64,000 bases of DNA from CAWKCE01 sp032127035 (GTDB lineage Bacteria; Actinomycetota; Actinomycetes; JAHEKZ01): assembly GCA_963848085.1 (NCBI GenBank), contig CAWKCE010000003.1:992001-1056000 (forward strand), read 5' to 3'. Made by a program: the position numbers and the translations under genes. The notes beneath the pieces are model-generated. The model made no database searches, was not told the origin of the DNA, and worked only from the letters and a program-made list of their open reading frames with translations. Positions within the stretch are counted from its first letter, which is position 1; every line of letters starts with the position of its first letter. Of this stretch, positions 1 to 8,440 are shown one piece after another.

Positions 1-1161
1 GGGCGGCTGCCAGGCGATCCGTCGGAGCGTGTCCGGAGTGAGCAGGTTCTCGGTGGGCAGCCGGTGCTCGTCAGCGAGTGCTGACACCGCCGGCCGCAGG
101 AGCGCCAGCCGGGCGGCAGCGTCGGGGTCCTTGTCACTCCAGGAGCGCGCAGGGGGTGGCGCATTCGACGCCAGGGCCAGCGGGGGGAGCTCGGACTCGG
201 GCAGGTCGCGTGCCCGGTCGATGGCCACCATCCAACGGTCCGCCAGGCGGCGGGTGGCCCGGCCGCCGAAAACCGGGAGCTCGGTCAGGGCGTCCCGGCC
301 GGCCGGCATCGCCTGGGCCGCCGCCACGATGGCGGAGTCGGGCAGGATGCGCCCCGGCGCGACGTCGCGGTCGCGCGCCATCTGGTCGCGGACGAGCCAC
401 AGCTCGCGTACCGCCGCCAGCCCTCGACGTTTGCGCACCCGATGCATTCCCGAGGTGCGGCGCCACGGGTCGACGCGTGGCGCCGAGATCGCAGTCGCGA
501 TCAGGTGCTGGAACTCCTGTTCGGCCCACGCCAGCTTGCCCTGCTCCACCAGCTGCTCGGCAAGTGCGTCCCGCAGCTCGACGAGGGCCTCGACGTCCAG
601 CGCGGCGTACCGCAGCCATGGCTCGGGGAGCGGTCGGGTGGACCAGTCGACTGCAGCGTGACCCTTCTCGAGCCGGTAGCCGAGGACCGACTCGGTCAGT
701 GCGGCCAGCCCCACGCGGGGGTGCCCGAGCAGGCGTCCGGCGAGCTCGGTGTCGAACAGGGCCGTCGGGCGCAGCCCGATCTCCTCCAGACAGGGCAGGT
801 CTTGGCTCGCGGCGTGCAGGACCCACTCGGTACCGGTGAGGGCCTCGGCCAAGGGGTCGAGCGGGGAGACGGCGTCCGGGTCGACCAGCAACGTGCCAGA
901 GCCGGCGCGCCGCAGCTGGACCAGGTAGGCGCGCTGGCCGTAGCGGTAGCCGCTCGCCCGCTCGGCGTCGATGGCCACCGGGCCGGTGCCTGCGGCGATG
1001 CGAGCGGCCGCGTCGACCAGGGCGGGGGCGTCAGTGACGACCGGCGGGACGCCGTCCCGGGGCTCGAGGAAGGGCACGACCTCAGCGTCAGGGGAGGCAG
1101 TTGCCGGGCCCGCGGCATCGTCAGCGGTGGTTGTGCTCTCCTGGGGTTCCTCGACGGTCAC
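1..1161 (-). CDS. rnd: Ribonuclease D (HRDC-containing 3'-5' exonuclease), C-terminus cut by window edge
   Basis: A 3'-5' exoribonuclease of the DEDD family that trims structured RNA 3' ends in the cytoplasm. The reading frame runs off the left edge, so only the first 387 residues are visible. Exonuclease motif I (AIDAERASG, acidic residues D65 and E67) is clear, and an HRDC-like helical region follows near residues 215-300. The GTG start at 1161 is preceded by a TAACCT -10 element only 6 nt upstream, which suggests a leaderless transcript. In many actinobacteria rnd lies beside a LuxR-type regulator, a DUF3000 gene and hemE, as it does here. The family call is firm; the extent of the missing C-terminus is unknown. 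Confidence 0.9.
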   Translation of the reverse strand, partial: MTVEEPQESTTTADDAAGPATASPDAEVVPFLEPRDGVPPVVTDAPALVDAAARIAAGTGPVAIDAERASGYRYGQRAYLVQLRRAGSGTLLVDPDAVSPLDPLAEALTGTEWVLHAASQDLPCLEEIGLRPTALFDTELAGRLLGHPRVGLAALTESVLGYRLEKGHAAVDWSTRPLPEPWLRYAALDVEALVELRDALAEQLVEQGKLAWAEQEFQHLIATAISAPRVDPWRRTSGMHRVRKRRGLAAVRELWLVRDQMARDRDVAPGRILPDSAIVAAAQAMPAGRDALTELPVFGGRATRRLADRWMVAIDRARDLPESELPPLALASNAPPPARSWSDKDPDAAARLALLRPAVSALADEHRLPTENLLTPDTLRRIAWQPP

Positions 1162-1167
1162 GCGAGG

Positions 1168-1173
1168 AGGTTA
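1168..1173 (-). promoter_or_regulatory. -10 element of leaderless rnd promoter
   Basis: On the minus strand TAACCT lies 6 nt before the GTG start of the RNase D gene, so the start codon should fall at or next to the transcription start. No Shine-Dalgarno sequence fits in between. No clear -35 is seen. Confidence 0.5.
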
Positions 1174-1184
1174 CGCGGTGGCCG

Positions 1185-1802
1185 TCAGCTGATGACCCCG
1201 GCGCGCAGCGCCACCGCCACCATCTCGGCGCGGTCACCCGTGCCGAGCTTGCGGGCGATGCGGGCCAGGTGGCTCTTCACGGTGAGCGCCGACAGGCTGA
1301 GAGCCGTGCCGATGTCGCGGTTCGACTTGCCCTGCGAGACCAGTTGGAGCACCTCGATCTCGCGCTGGGACAGCCCGTCCGGGCCACCGGTGGGGCGGCC
1401 ACGGCCGCCGGCGGTCGAGCGCACGGTGTCACCCACGCTCCCGGTGACGACGAAGCCCTTGACCCCGGCCGCCAACGCGGCGCGAACCGTGTACGGGTCG
1501 TCGCCGGGGGACAGCGCAACGCAGCGTCCCCAGCCGGCCTGACGCAGGTCGGCCAGCAGCCCCAGGCCGGAGCCGTCCGGCAGGGCCAGGTCGAGCACGC
1601 ACAGGTCCCGTGGGCCGCTGGCCATGGCGCGCGCGCGCGCCTCGGCGACGCTGGCTGCCTCGTCGACGTCGGCGGCGCCCAGGATCTGCAGACGTCGGAC
1701 CACGCTCTCCCGCATTCCGGGGTGCGCGATGACCGCCATGGCAGTGAAGCGCGCAGTGCGGAACGCATGGGCGGCGCTGCTGCGCTCGGCGAGTGTGGTC
1801 AC
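1185..1802 (-). CDS. LuxR/NarL-type response regulator with atypical receiver
   Basis: A 205-residue DNA-binding regulator. Residues about 20-130 resemble a CheY-like receiver with a possible phosphoacceptor Asp71 (CVLDLALPDG). However, the acidic pair usually found at the N-terminal end of the fold is replaced by AVIAHPG, so normal phosphorylation is doubtful. Residues about 140-200 are a clear LuxR helix-turn-helix (LSQREIEVLQLVSQGKSN). I chose the GTG at 1802 because the frame further upstream reads through the repeat block at 1920-2022 and looks non-coding. No histidine kinase gene is adjacent. Its targets are unknown. Confidence 0.82.
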   Translation of the reverse strand: MTTLAERSSAAHAFRTARFTAMAVIAHPGMRESVVRRLQILGAADVDEAASVAEARARAMASGPRDLCVLDLALPDGSGLGLLADLRQAGWGRCVALSPGDDPYTVRAALAAGVKGFVVTGSVGDTVRSTAGGRGRPTGGPDGLSQREIEVLQLVSQGKSNRDIGTALSLSALTVKSHLARIARKLGTGDRAEMVAVALRAGVIS

Positions 1803-1919
1803 CCGTCCTCCCGGGTCGGCGTGGCGCGGCTCATGAGCGTGCCGCTGGTCACGGTGAGTCATCGGACGCCGCAGGCCCCGGCTGTAGCCCTCGTCGGCGT
1901 GGCGTCCCGCCCGTCCCGT

Positions 1920-2022
1920 CACAAATGTGCCGAATTGCGGCCTTCTGCCACGGATTCCGCACCCGAAGGGGGTCCTGCGTGCGGAATTGCGGCCCGCGGC
2001 ACGCAATTCCGCACATTTGTGG
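1920..2022. repeat. Nested inverted-repeat block (four copies of a GTGCGGAATTGCG-type unit)
   Basis: An outer pair (1920-1940 against 2002-2022) and an inner pair (1946-1962 against 1976-1992) carry the same core, GTGCGGAATTGCG, in alternating orientation. The outer arms match over about 20 bp with one mismatch, and the second copy is the most diverged. The block begins about 13 nt beyond the stop codon of the DUF3000 gene and lies upstream of the regulator gene. It could fold as a transcription terminator, or it could be a REP-like mobile palindromic element. No open reading frame of its own is apparent. Confidence 0.75.
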
Positions 2023-2034
2023 CCCCCACGGGGG

Positions 2035-2616
2035 TCAGCGGGCAGACAGGCCTCGGCGGGGCTGGTTCAGGGGGACCACCCCGGGGGGGACGGGGGGCAG
2101 TCCGCCGGCGGTGCACAACAGATCGGCCCAGGCGGCCAGGTGGACACCGAGGTCGTCGTCGAGGGGGGTCCACGAAGCACGGACCTCCAGCTCGGCGGTC
2201 GCCGGCCGGTCGGCCATCGCCCCGAAGCTCTCCGACGCCACGCGGGTGACCGTGCCGCTGGGGGCCCGGAAGTCCGCCCCGTGCTCGGCCAGAGCTTCCA
2301 GCAGCCACGCCCATCCGACCCCGGTCAGCACTGGGTCGGTCGCCATCTCCACGTCGAGCGACGCCCGCGCGAACGTCACCACACGAAAGTCGCCGTCCCA
2401 GGTCTCGTGGCCGTCCGGCTCGTGCAGCACGACGAAGCGCCCGGTGGCCAGCTCGTCGCCGTGGACCACGACGTCGGCGGTGAGAGCCACGGCGAACGGC
2501 GCCAGCCGCTGCGGTGCCGGAGCCTCGTCCAGCTCCACCTCTGGCCGGAGCCGGACCGCACGCAGCGACGCCATCGCCCGGGAGAACGGCTCCGGGATCG
2601 CCTCCTGCTCGGTCAC
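2035..2616 (-). CDS. DUF3000 domain-containing protein
   Basis: A 193-residue cytoplasmic protein of a family restricted to actinobacteria and of unknown function. It has no membrane segment or recognisable catalytic motif. The sequence is well conserved in character (WDGDFRVVTFARASLDVEMA; TDPVLTGVGWAWLLEAL). The GTG at 2616 is favoured because TACGCT lies 6 nt upstream, giving a leaderless start, and because the longer frame upstream overlaps the divergent transporter gene. Neighbours rnd and hemE match the usual actinobacterial context. The family is named from recognition of the sequence; no role is claimed. Confidence 0.8.
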   Translation of the reverse strand: MTEQEAIPEPFSRAMASLRAVRLRPEVELDEAPAPQRLAPFAVALTADVVVHGDELATGRFVVLHEPDGHETWDGDFRVVTFARASLDVEMATDPVLTGVGWAWLLEALAEHGADFRAPSGTVTRVASESFGAMADRPATAELEVRASWTPLDDDLGVHLAAWADLLCTAGGLPPVPPGVVPLNQPRRGLSAR

Positions 2617-2622
2617 ATCGGC

Positions 2623-2628
2623 AGCGTA
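2623..2628 (-). promoter_or_regulatory. -10 element of leaderless DUF3000 promoter
   Basis: TACGCT on the minus strand, 6 nt before the GTG at 2616. It sits back to back with the plus-strand -10 at 2672-2677. Confidence 0.5.
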
Positions 2629-2671
2629 CGTCCCCGCGAGCCCGCAGGCGGGTAACGCCGCGGCCGCGCCG

Positions 2672-2677
2672 TAGTGT
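2672..2677 (+). promoter_or_regulatory. -10 element of leaderless EamA promoter
   Basis: TAGTGT lies 8 nt before the ATG at 2686. This spacing fits a leaderless transcript and decides between that ATG and the upstream in-frame GTG at 2674, which would fall inside the -10 element. Confidence 0.5.
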
Positions 2678-2685
2678 CCCGCCCC

Positions 2686-3543
2686 ATGCCCGCGCTTCTC
2701 GCCCTGTCGTCCAGCCTCCTGTGGGGGACGGCGGACTTCTTCGGCGGTGTGCTGTCCCGACGAATGCCGGCCGTTGTGGTCGTGCTCGTCACGCAGGCAC
2801 TGGCGTTGGTGCTGCTGGTGGTCGTGGTGACGGTCGGCGGCTCCTGGTCGTGGTCGACCGCGCAGGTGTGGTGGGGGGTCGGCGCCGGGATGGTCGGACC
2901 GGTGGCGCTCATCGCCTTCTACCAGGGACTCGCCACCGGGCGGATGGGTGTTGTCTCGCCCATCGCCGCCACGGGCGTCGCGGTTCCCGTCCTCGTCGGG
3001 CTGGTCCAGGGCGACCGCCCGGCAAGCACGCAGATCGCTGGGCTGGTCCTGGCCGTCGTCGGGGTGGTCCTGGTCGGAGGCCCGGACGTCCGTGGGGCCG
3101 GTCCCGGCGGGGGCGGGTGGCGGCCGGTGGCCCTGGCGGTGGTTGCCGCCGTCGGCTTCGGCAGCGCGTTCGTGTTCCTCGACGGCGGTGCGCAGGTGGC
3201 CCCCGGCCGCGGCATCCTCATGCTGCTGGTCGTCCAGCGTGCGACGAGTGTTGTGCTGCTCCTGGTCCCGGTGCTGCTCCTCGTCGGTCTGCGCGGGCTG
3301 CGCCGCGCCGACCTCCCTGCCCTCGTCGGGGTCGGTGCCGCCGACGTCGGCGCGAACGGCCTGTACGCCCTGTCGTCGACGTTCGGGCTGCTCAGCGTCA
3401 CCGCGGCCTTGGGGTCGATGTACCCCGTGATGACGTTGTTCCTCGCCCGCTTCCTGCTGCATGAGCGACTGACCCGTCTCCAGGGTTACGGAGTGGTCCT
3501 CGCCCTGGCGGGCGTCGCGCTGCTCGCCGTGGGACCATCCTGA
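2686..3543 (+). CDS. EamA/DMT-family membrane transporter
   Basis: A 285-residue integral membrane protein made of about ten hydrophobic segments arranged as two EamA repeats (drug/metabolite transporter superfamily). An example is the run VVVVLVTQALALVLLVVVV in the first repeat. The N-terminus LLWGTADFFGG is typical of DMT exporters. The substrate cannot be deduced. The ATG at 2686 is chosen from the -10 position. hemE starts 3 nt after its stop, so the two may be cotranscribed. Confidence 0.85.
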   Translation: MPALLALSSSLLWGTADFFGGVLSRRMPAVVVVLVTQALALVLLVVVVTVGGSWSWSTAQVWWGVGAGMVGPVALIAFYQGLATGRMGVVSPIAATGVAVPVLVGLVQGDRPASTQIAGLVLAVVGVVLVGGPDVRGAGPGGGGWRPVALAVVAAVGFGSAFVFLDGGAQVAPGRGILMLLVVQRATSVVLLLVPVLLLVGLRGLRRADLPALVGVGAADVGANGLYALSSTFGLLSVTAALGSMYPVMTLFLARFLLHERLTRLQGYGVVLALAGVALLAVGPS

Positions 3544-3546
3544 CCT

Positions 3547-4581
3547 GTGACCCGCCCCCAGGACTCCGCGTTCATCCGCGCGTGCCGATCGCAGCCGGTT
3601 CCCCACACGCCGGTGTGGTTCATGCGGCAGGCGGGCCGCTCACTGCCCGAGTACCGGCGGCTCCGCGAGGGCGTGGCCATGCTCGACTCGTGCATGCAGC
3701 CTGACCTGGCCGTCGAGATCACCCTGCAGCCCGTGCGCCGCCACGGGGTGGACGCGGCGATCTTCTTCAGCGACATCGTCGTGCCGTTGAAGGCCATCGG
3801 GGTCGACCTGGACATCAAGCCCGGGGTGGGACCGGTTATCGCCTCGCCCCTGCGCCGGGCAGCCGACCTGGCCGTTTTGCGGCCACTCGAGCCGGCCGAC
3901 GTCCCGTACGTGTCGGAGTCGGTGCGGCGGCTGGTGGAGGAGCTCGGGCCGATCCCTCTCATCGGCTTCGCCGGAGCGCCGTTCACGCTGGCCAGCTATC
4001 TGGTCGAGGGTGGCCCGTCGCGGAACCACGAGCACACGAAAGCCCTGATGTACGGAGACGAGGCCACCTGGCACCAGCTCATGGGCAGGCTGTCGGACAT
4101 CGCGCTTGCCCACCTGCGGGTCCAGGTTGACGCCGGTGCGTCTGCAATCCAGCTGTTCGACTCGTGGGTGGGAGCGCTGCCCGCGTCGGACTACGAGCGG
4201 TACGTCATGCCGCACTCGCGACGCATCTTCGAGGGCCTGGCAGACCTCGGCGTCCCGCGGATCCACTTCGGCGTCAACACCGGGGAGCTGCTGGGTCTGA
4301 TGGCCGATGCCGGCGCCGACGTGGTCGGCGTCGACTACCGGGTGCCCCTGGACGTGGCCGCGCGGCGGGTCGGGCCGGGCAAGGCCCTCCAGGGAAACCT
4401 CGACCCCGCGGCGGTGTTCGCACCGTGGGAGGCAGTCGCCGACCGTACCCGCCGGGTGCTGTCGGACGCGGCGGGACTGCCCGGCCACGTGTTCAACCTG
4501 GGACACGGGGTCCTCCCCGCCACCGATCCGGACGTCCTGTCCCGAGTCGTCGACCTCGTGCACGCCGAGACCGCGCGCTGA
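3547..4581 (+). CDS. hemE: Uroporphyrinogen decarboxylase
   Basis: Catalyses the four-step decarboxylation of uroporphyrinogen III to coproporphyrinogen III in haem biosynthesis; cytoplasmic. At 344 residues it has the usual family length. Near the N-terminus it shows the substrate-binding signature WFMRQAGRSLPEYR, followed by the FSDIVVPLKAIGVDLD segment and the conserved GFAGAPFTLASYLVEGG and FDSWVGALP regions. The GTG start lies directly after the EamA stop. It belongs with cgoX and chdC downstream, although a minus-strand lipoprotein gene lies between them. Confidence 0.95.
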   Translation: MTRPQDSAFIRACRSQPVPHTPVWFMRQAGRSLPEYRRLREGVAMLDSCMQPDLAVEITLQPVRRHGVDAAIFFSDIVVPLKAIGVDLDIKPGVGPVIASPLRRAADLAVLRPLEPADVPYVSESVRRLVEELGPIPLIGFAGAPFTLASYLVEGGPSRNHEHTKALMYGDEATWHQLMGRLSDIALAHLRVQVDAGASAIQLFDSWVGALPASDYERYVMPHSRRIFEGLADLGVPRIHFGVNTGELLGLMADAGADVVGVDYRVPLDVAARRVGPGKALQGNLDPAAVFAPWEAVADRTRRVLSDAAGLPGHVFNLGHGVLPATDPDVLSRVVDLVHAETAR

Positions 4582-4620
4582 CCCTGGCCGCCCGCGCCAG
4601 CTCCCAGGTCTCGCTGCGCC

Positions 4621-5586
4621 CTAGGCGGACGTCACGTCCGCCGGCTCGGCCGGGTTGACCGACCGGGCTGGCGACGAGCGCCGACGCCAGAACGCGGAGG
4701 CCGGGATCAGGACCACTGCCGCCAGCACCGCGAACGGGAGCACGGCGCCGATGAGCGTGAGCGCCCAGGTGAGTGAGTCGGTGAACGCGCCCCAGCCCTT
4801 CTTGAGCCCAGCCACGAAGCCGGTCTCGTCCTCGGTCGGTACCACCGAGTCGGGGCTGAGGACCGTGACGCTGACCGTGGCGAACTCGGTCCGGTCGCGC
4901 AGGCCGCGCTGCTGGGCCAGCAACGAGTCGAGGTCTGCCTCACGGCGGGACAGCTCCCCTTCGATCCGGACGATGTCGGAGATGGACTGCGCCCGGTCGA
5001 GAAGCAGCTGGATGCGGGCCACGCTGGCTCGCGCGGAGGCGACCCGGCTGTTGACGTCGATGACCTGCTCGGTCACCACCCGCTGCTCCGAGCGCTGCCC
5101 GAGGACCTCGCCCAGTCTGCCGACCTGCTCGAGCACGTCGGACATGCTGTCCGTTGGGACGCGCAGCACCACGACCCCAGTGGCGCGGCTGGGATCAGTT
5201 GGGTCGGTCGAGGAGTCCTGGCTGGCCACAAAGCCGTCGAACGTGAGGGCTACCGCGGTCAGCCTCGGCAACGTGGCGGAGACGTCGTCCACGCGCACCT
5301 CGAGGCTGGCGGTGGCGATCACCGCCTCACCGGTCTGGAGGGGATCGATCGTCCCCACCGACGAGCCGCCACCGTTGCGGGTCTGGTCGACTGACTGCGT
5401 CGTATCGAGCGCCCCGCCCTGTGCCACGATCTGGTCCGGCTCGGCGCCGATCGCAGGACCTCCGGAGCTGCTGTCTAACCCGCTGCTGCTGCACGCGGCC
5501 ACCGTCACCAGGGCCATCAGGCCAAGCGCGACGGCGCCAGCCGACCTCTGCGCGACGTGACGTCGCGACCCTCCCGTGAGATCCAT
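4621..5586 (-). CDS. DUF4349 domain-containing lipoprotein
   Basis: A 321-residue predicted lipoprotein. Residues about 13-32 form a signal sequence ending in a lipobox (TVAACSSSG). A low-complexity linker follows, then a DUF4349 domain with a central heptad-rich, probably coiled-coil stretch (residues about 170-225), and near the C-terminus a transmembrane helix followed by a basic tail (FWRRRSS). It should be anchored at the outer membrane face through lipid and at the membrane through the helix. It is convergent with hemE and divergent from cgoX, and appears to interrupt the haem genes. Function unknown. Confidence 0.82.
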   Translation of the reverse strand: MDLTGGSRRHVAQRSAGAVALGLMALVTVAACSSSGLDSSSGGPAIGAEPDQIVAQGGALDTTQSVDQTRNGGGSSVGTIDPLQTGEAVIATASLEVRVDDVSATLPRLTAVALTFDGFVASQDSSTDPTDPSRATGVVVLRVPTDSMSDVLEQVGRLGEVLGQRSEQRVVTEQVIDVNSRVASARASVARIQLLLDRAQSISDIVRIEGELSRREADLDSLLAQQRGLRDRTEFATVSVTVLSPDSVVPTEDETGFVAGLKKGWGAFTDSLTWALTLIGAVLPFAVLAAVVLIPASAFWRRRSSPARSVNPAEPADVTSA

Positions 5587-5721
5587 CTCGACCACGTCCC
5601 CTCGTCGGTGCGGCCACCGGGAACCGCTGGTGGCGGCTGGGCGGTTTGACCCGAGGCGGAGCGGGCCGGTTCCGCCGAGACCGGATCGAGACCCGTCCGG
5701 AGCATCTGCGAGGCTGGCCGG

Positions 5722-7131
5722 ATGACAACTCCGCCGCCGCGTGTGGTCGTCGTCGGGGGCGGGATCACTGGCCTGACGGCCGCCCTGGCGGTGAGTCGAG
5801 GACTGCCGGGCGCTGCGGTCACCGTCGTCGAGGCTTCGCCCTCGATCGGGGGGAAGCTGGTCTCGGCCGAGGTGGCTGGCATCACCGTGGACGGGGGCGC
5901 CGAGTCGGTGCTGGCGCGCCGCCCGGAGGCCCTGGACCTGTTTGGCGAAGTCGGGCTCGCCGACGACGTCGTCCATCCCGGTGTCAGCGGCGCCGGCATC
6001 CTCATCGAGGGCACGATGCGGCCGCTCCCCAAGAGGCAGCTGCTCGGCATTCCCTGGGACCTTCGGGACCTCGCCGCGTCCGGGGTGATGTCATCCGCAG
6101 GACTGATGCGGATCCCGCTGGACCATGTCCTCCCCCGTACCCGCGTGGGTGAGGACATCTCCGTAGGCGATCTGGTGACCGCACGGCTCGGCCGGGAGGT
6201 CGTCGAGCGGCTCGTGGAACCGCTCCTCGGCGGTGTCTACGCAGGGCACGCGGACGAGCTCTCGCTGGGCGCCATCCTCCCCGACGTGCTCGCGCGGGTG
6301 CGGACGGAGAGATCCCTCCTCGCCGCGGTGGCCAGCGGGCGTGCGTCGGCCGCGGAGGACGCTCCCGTCTTCGCGTCGCTGCGCGGCGGTCTGGGCCGGC
6401 TGCCGGCTGCGGTGGCGGCGGCCAGCGGGGCGACGGTGCTGCTCGGCAACCCGGTCGACCGGGTTGACCGGGTCGGCGCCGGGTGGCTTGTGACGGCCGG
6501 GAAGCACCGCCTGCCGACGGACGCGGTCATCCTCGCCGCGCCGGCGGCGGCATCCGCCTCGTTGCTCGCCCCCCACGCTGCCGTCGCGGCGTCGTTGCTC
6601 GCGCAGCTCGACTACGCATCGGTGGCTCTGGTGACGTACGCCTTCCCGCGCTCGGCCTTCGACACGCTCCCGCCCGGAACCGGGTTCCTGGTCCCACCCC
6701 ACGAAGAGCGAGTGGTCAAGGCCGCCACCTACTCGTCGCTGAAGTGGCCATGGGTCGTGGCGGACCATTCCGACCTCGTGGTGATGAGGGCGTCCGTCGG
6801 TCGCCACCGTGACGAGATCGACCTGGCGCGCGACGATGACGACCTGGCCTGGGTGGCGCTGGGTGAGCTCGCCACCGTGACGGGGGTGAGAGACGCCCCT
6901 CTGGCACAGCTGGTGACCCGATGGGACACTGCGTTGCCGCAGTACGCGGTCGGCCACCCGGGCCGCGTGGCGACGGTGCGGGAGGGCATTGCGCGCTTCC
7001 CGACCCTGGCGGTGTGCGGAGCAGCGCTCGACGGCGTCGGGATCCCGGCCTGTATCGCGTCGGGGCGGGCGGCTGCCGCCCAGGTGTCCGAGGCACTTCG
7101 AGCGACGGGACAATGGGGCCATGACGGCTGA
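5722..7131 (+). CDS. cgoX: Coproporphyrinogen III oxidase (HemY/HemG type, FAD-dependent)
   Basis: A 469-residue FAD-dependent oxidase that aromatises the porphyrinogen. In actinobacteria this enzyme oxidises coproporphyrinogen III to coproporphyrin III in the coproporphyrin-dependent haem route. The N-terminal dinucleotide-binding motif is VVVVGGGITGLTAA, followed by VVEASPSIGGKL. The C-terminal FAD-contact region (VCGAALDGVGIPACIASGR) is intact. The next gene overlaps its end by 11 nt and encodes ChdC, the final enzyme of the same route, so coupling is likely. Older annotations call this protein protoporphyrinogen oxidase. Confidence 0.93.
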   Translation: MTTPPPRVVVVGGGITGLTAALAVSRGLPGAAVTVVEASPSIGGKLVSAEVAGITVDGGAESVLARRPEALDLFGEVGLADDVVHPGVSGAGILIEGTMRPLPKRQLLGIPWDLRDLAASGVMSSAGLMRIPLDHVLPRTRVGEDISVGDLVTARLGREVVERLVEPLLGGVYAGHADELSLGAILPDVLARVRTERSLLAAVASGRASAAEDAPVFASLRGGLGRLPAAVAAASGATVLLGNPVDRVDRVGAGWLVTAGKHRLPTDAVILAAPAAASASLLAPHAAVAASLLAQLDYASVALVTYAFPRSAFDTLPPGTGFLVPPHEERVVKAATYSSLKWPWVVADHSDLVVMRASVGRHRDEIDLARDDDDLAWVALGELATVTGVRDAPLAQLVTRWDTALPQYAVGHPGRVATVREGIARFPTLAVCGAALDGVGIPACIASGRAAAAQVSEALRATGQWGHDG

Positions 7132-7849
7132 CGCGGGTCGAGGTCCAGCGGGACGAACAATTACCGGCAAGCAGGCGCGTGAGCTCAACGACGTCGTCAG
7201 GTTCACCGCATGGTCGGTGTTCCGGGCGCGCGAGCCCCTCGGCGCCGACCGTGAGGCGATGACCGCTGAGGTGGAGTCGCTGTTCGACCAGCTCGGCGCA
7301 GACGACGTCACCGTGCGTGGCGTCTACGACATCCAGGGCATGCGCGCGGACGCGGACCTGATGATCTGGTGGCATGCCGGGTCCAGCGACGCCCTGCAGG
7401 ACGCCTACGCGTCCTTCCGCAGGACCTCGCTCGGCCGACACTGCGAGCCGGCCTGGTCGGCAATGGCTCTGCACCGCCCAGCGGAGTTCAACCGCAGCCA
7501 CGTCCCGGCGTTCCTTGCTGACGAGGAGCCGAAGGCTTACGTGTGTGTCTACCCGTTCGTGCGATCGTTGGAGTGGTATGTCCTGCCCGAGGACGACCGG
7601 CGCGCCATGCTGGCTGAGCACGGCCAGATGGGGCGGGACTACGCCGACGTCCGGGCAAACACCGTCGCCGCTTTCGCTCTCGGCGACTACGAATGGGTCT
7701 TGGCCTTCGAGGCCGACGAACTGCACCGGATTGTCGATCTCATGAGGCATCTGAGGGCATCGCGGGCCCGCCTCCACGTGCGCGAGGAGCTGCCGTTCCA
7801 CACCGGACGACGCCGTTCCGTGGCCGACATCGTGGCATCCCTGCCCTGA
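7121..7849 (+). CDS. chdC: Coproheme decarboxylase (HemQ)
   Basis: Converts iron-coproporphyrin III to haem b by two oxidative decarboxylations, using hydrogen peroxide. The 242-residue protein has the chlorite-dismutase-like fold region with the conserved catalytic-tyrosine segment VYPFVRSLEWY (Tyr144 by this numbering) and the proximal histidine in LAEHGQMGR (His167). The ATG at 7121 overlaps the end of cgoX, as expected for a coupled pair. Its presence together with cgoX and hemE indicates the actinobacterial coproporphyrin-dependent haem pathway. Confidence 0.95.
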   Translation: MTADAGRGPAGRTITGKQARELNDVVRFTAWSVFRAREPLGADREAMTAEVESLFDQLGADDVTVRGVYDIQGMRADADLMIWWHAGSSDALQDAYASFRRTSLGRHCEPAWSAMALHRPAEFNRSHVPAFLADEEPKAYVCVYPFVRSLEWYVLPEDDRRAMLAEHGQMGRDYADVRANTVAAFALGDYEWVLAFEADELHRIVDLMRHLRASRARLHVREELPFHTGRRRSVADIVASLP

Positions 7850-7898
7850 CCGGTGGTGCGGCGATAGCCTCGAACCACGAGCCACGAGGGAGGTCGCC

Positions 7899-8438
7899 AT
7901 GGCGAACCCGGTGATCGTCGTTGGGACGTACGACAACCGGCACCGCGCCGAGATCGACTACGAGAACATCGCCAAGAACCGCGAGGAGCTCTGGCACGAA
8001 CGGATCTACGCGCTCGCGCTCGTGGAGCGGACGTCGGCGGGCAAGGTCAAGGTGGTCAACCACCTTGAGCCCGACAGCGACGTCGGTGGCATCGCCGGCA
8101 CCGTGGTCGGGGGCCTGCTGGGCTTGTTCTATCCGCCGATCATTCTGGTCACCGCCGCCGCCGGGGGAGGCGCGGCCAGAGCAGCGGCACACCTGTGGCA
8201 CGGAGTGTCCCGCAAGGACATCGCCGAGCTCGGCTCCGCGTTGGACGCCGGCGAGGGCGGCGTCCTCGTGCTTGCGGCCCGCTTGCCGGACGACGTGACC
8301 AGCGTGCTTCCGCACGCCACCCAGGTGGTGCACCGCACGATGAGCCACAAGCATGCCGACATCGAGGCGTTGATCACCGAGCTCGGTGAGCGCTCTGACG
8401 CCGCGGCAGAACCGGAGAGCCCAGCCGGCGGCGGGTGA
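7899..8438 (+). CDS. DUF1269-like small membrane-associated protein
   Basis: A 179-residue protein. Residues 1-60 are soluble (VIVVGTYDNRHRAEIDYENI). A glycine-rich hydrophobic hairpin follows at about 64-100 (GGIAGTVVGGLLGLFYPP, then IILVTAAAGGGAARAAA), and a C-terminal soluble part comes after it. The glycine-zipper core resembles DUF1269 proteins, which have no established role. A good ribosome site (GGGAGG) precedes the ATG, and TAGCCT at 7865-7870 is a plausible -10, so this gene is not leaderless. It converges with msrB with a 2-nt gap. Confidence 0.65.
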   Translation: MANPVIVVGTYDNRHRAEIDYENIAKNREELWHERIYALALVERTSAGKVKVVNHLEPDSDVGGIAGTVVGGLLGLFYPPIILVTAAAGGGAARAAAHLWHGVSRKDIAELGSALDAGEGGVLVLAARLPDDVTSVLPHATQVVHRTMSHKHADIEALITELGERSDAAAEPESPAGGG

Positions 8439-8440
8439 CG

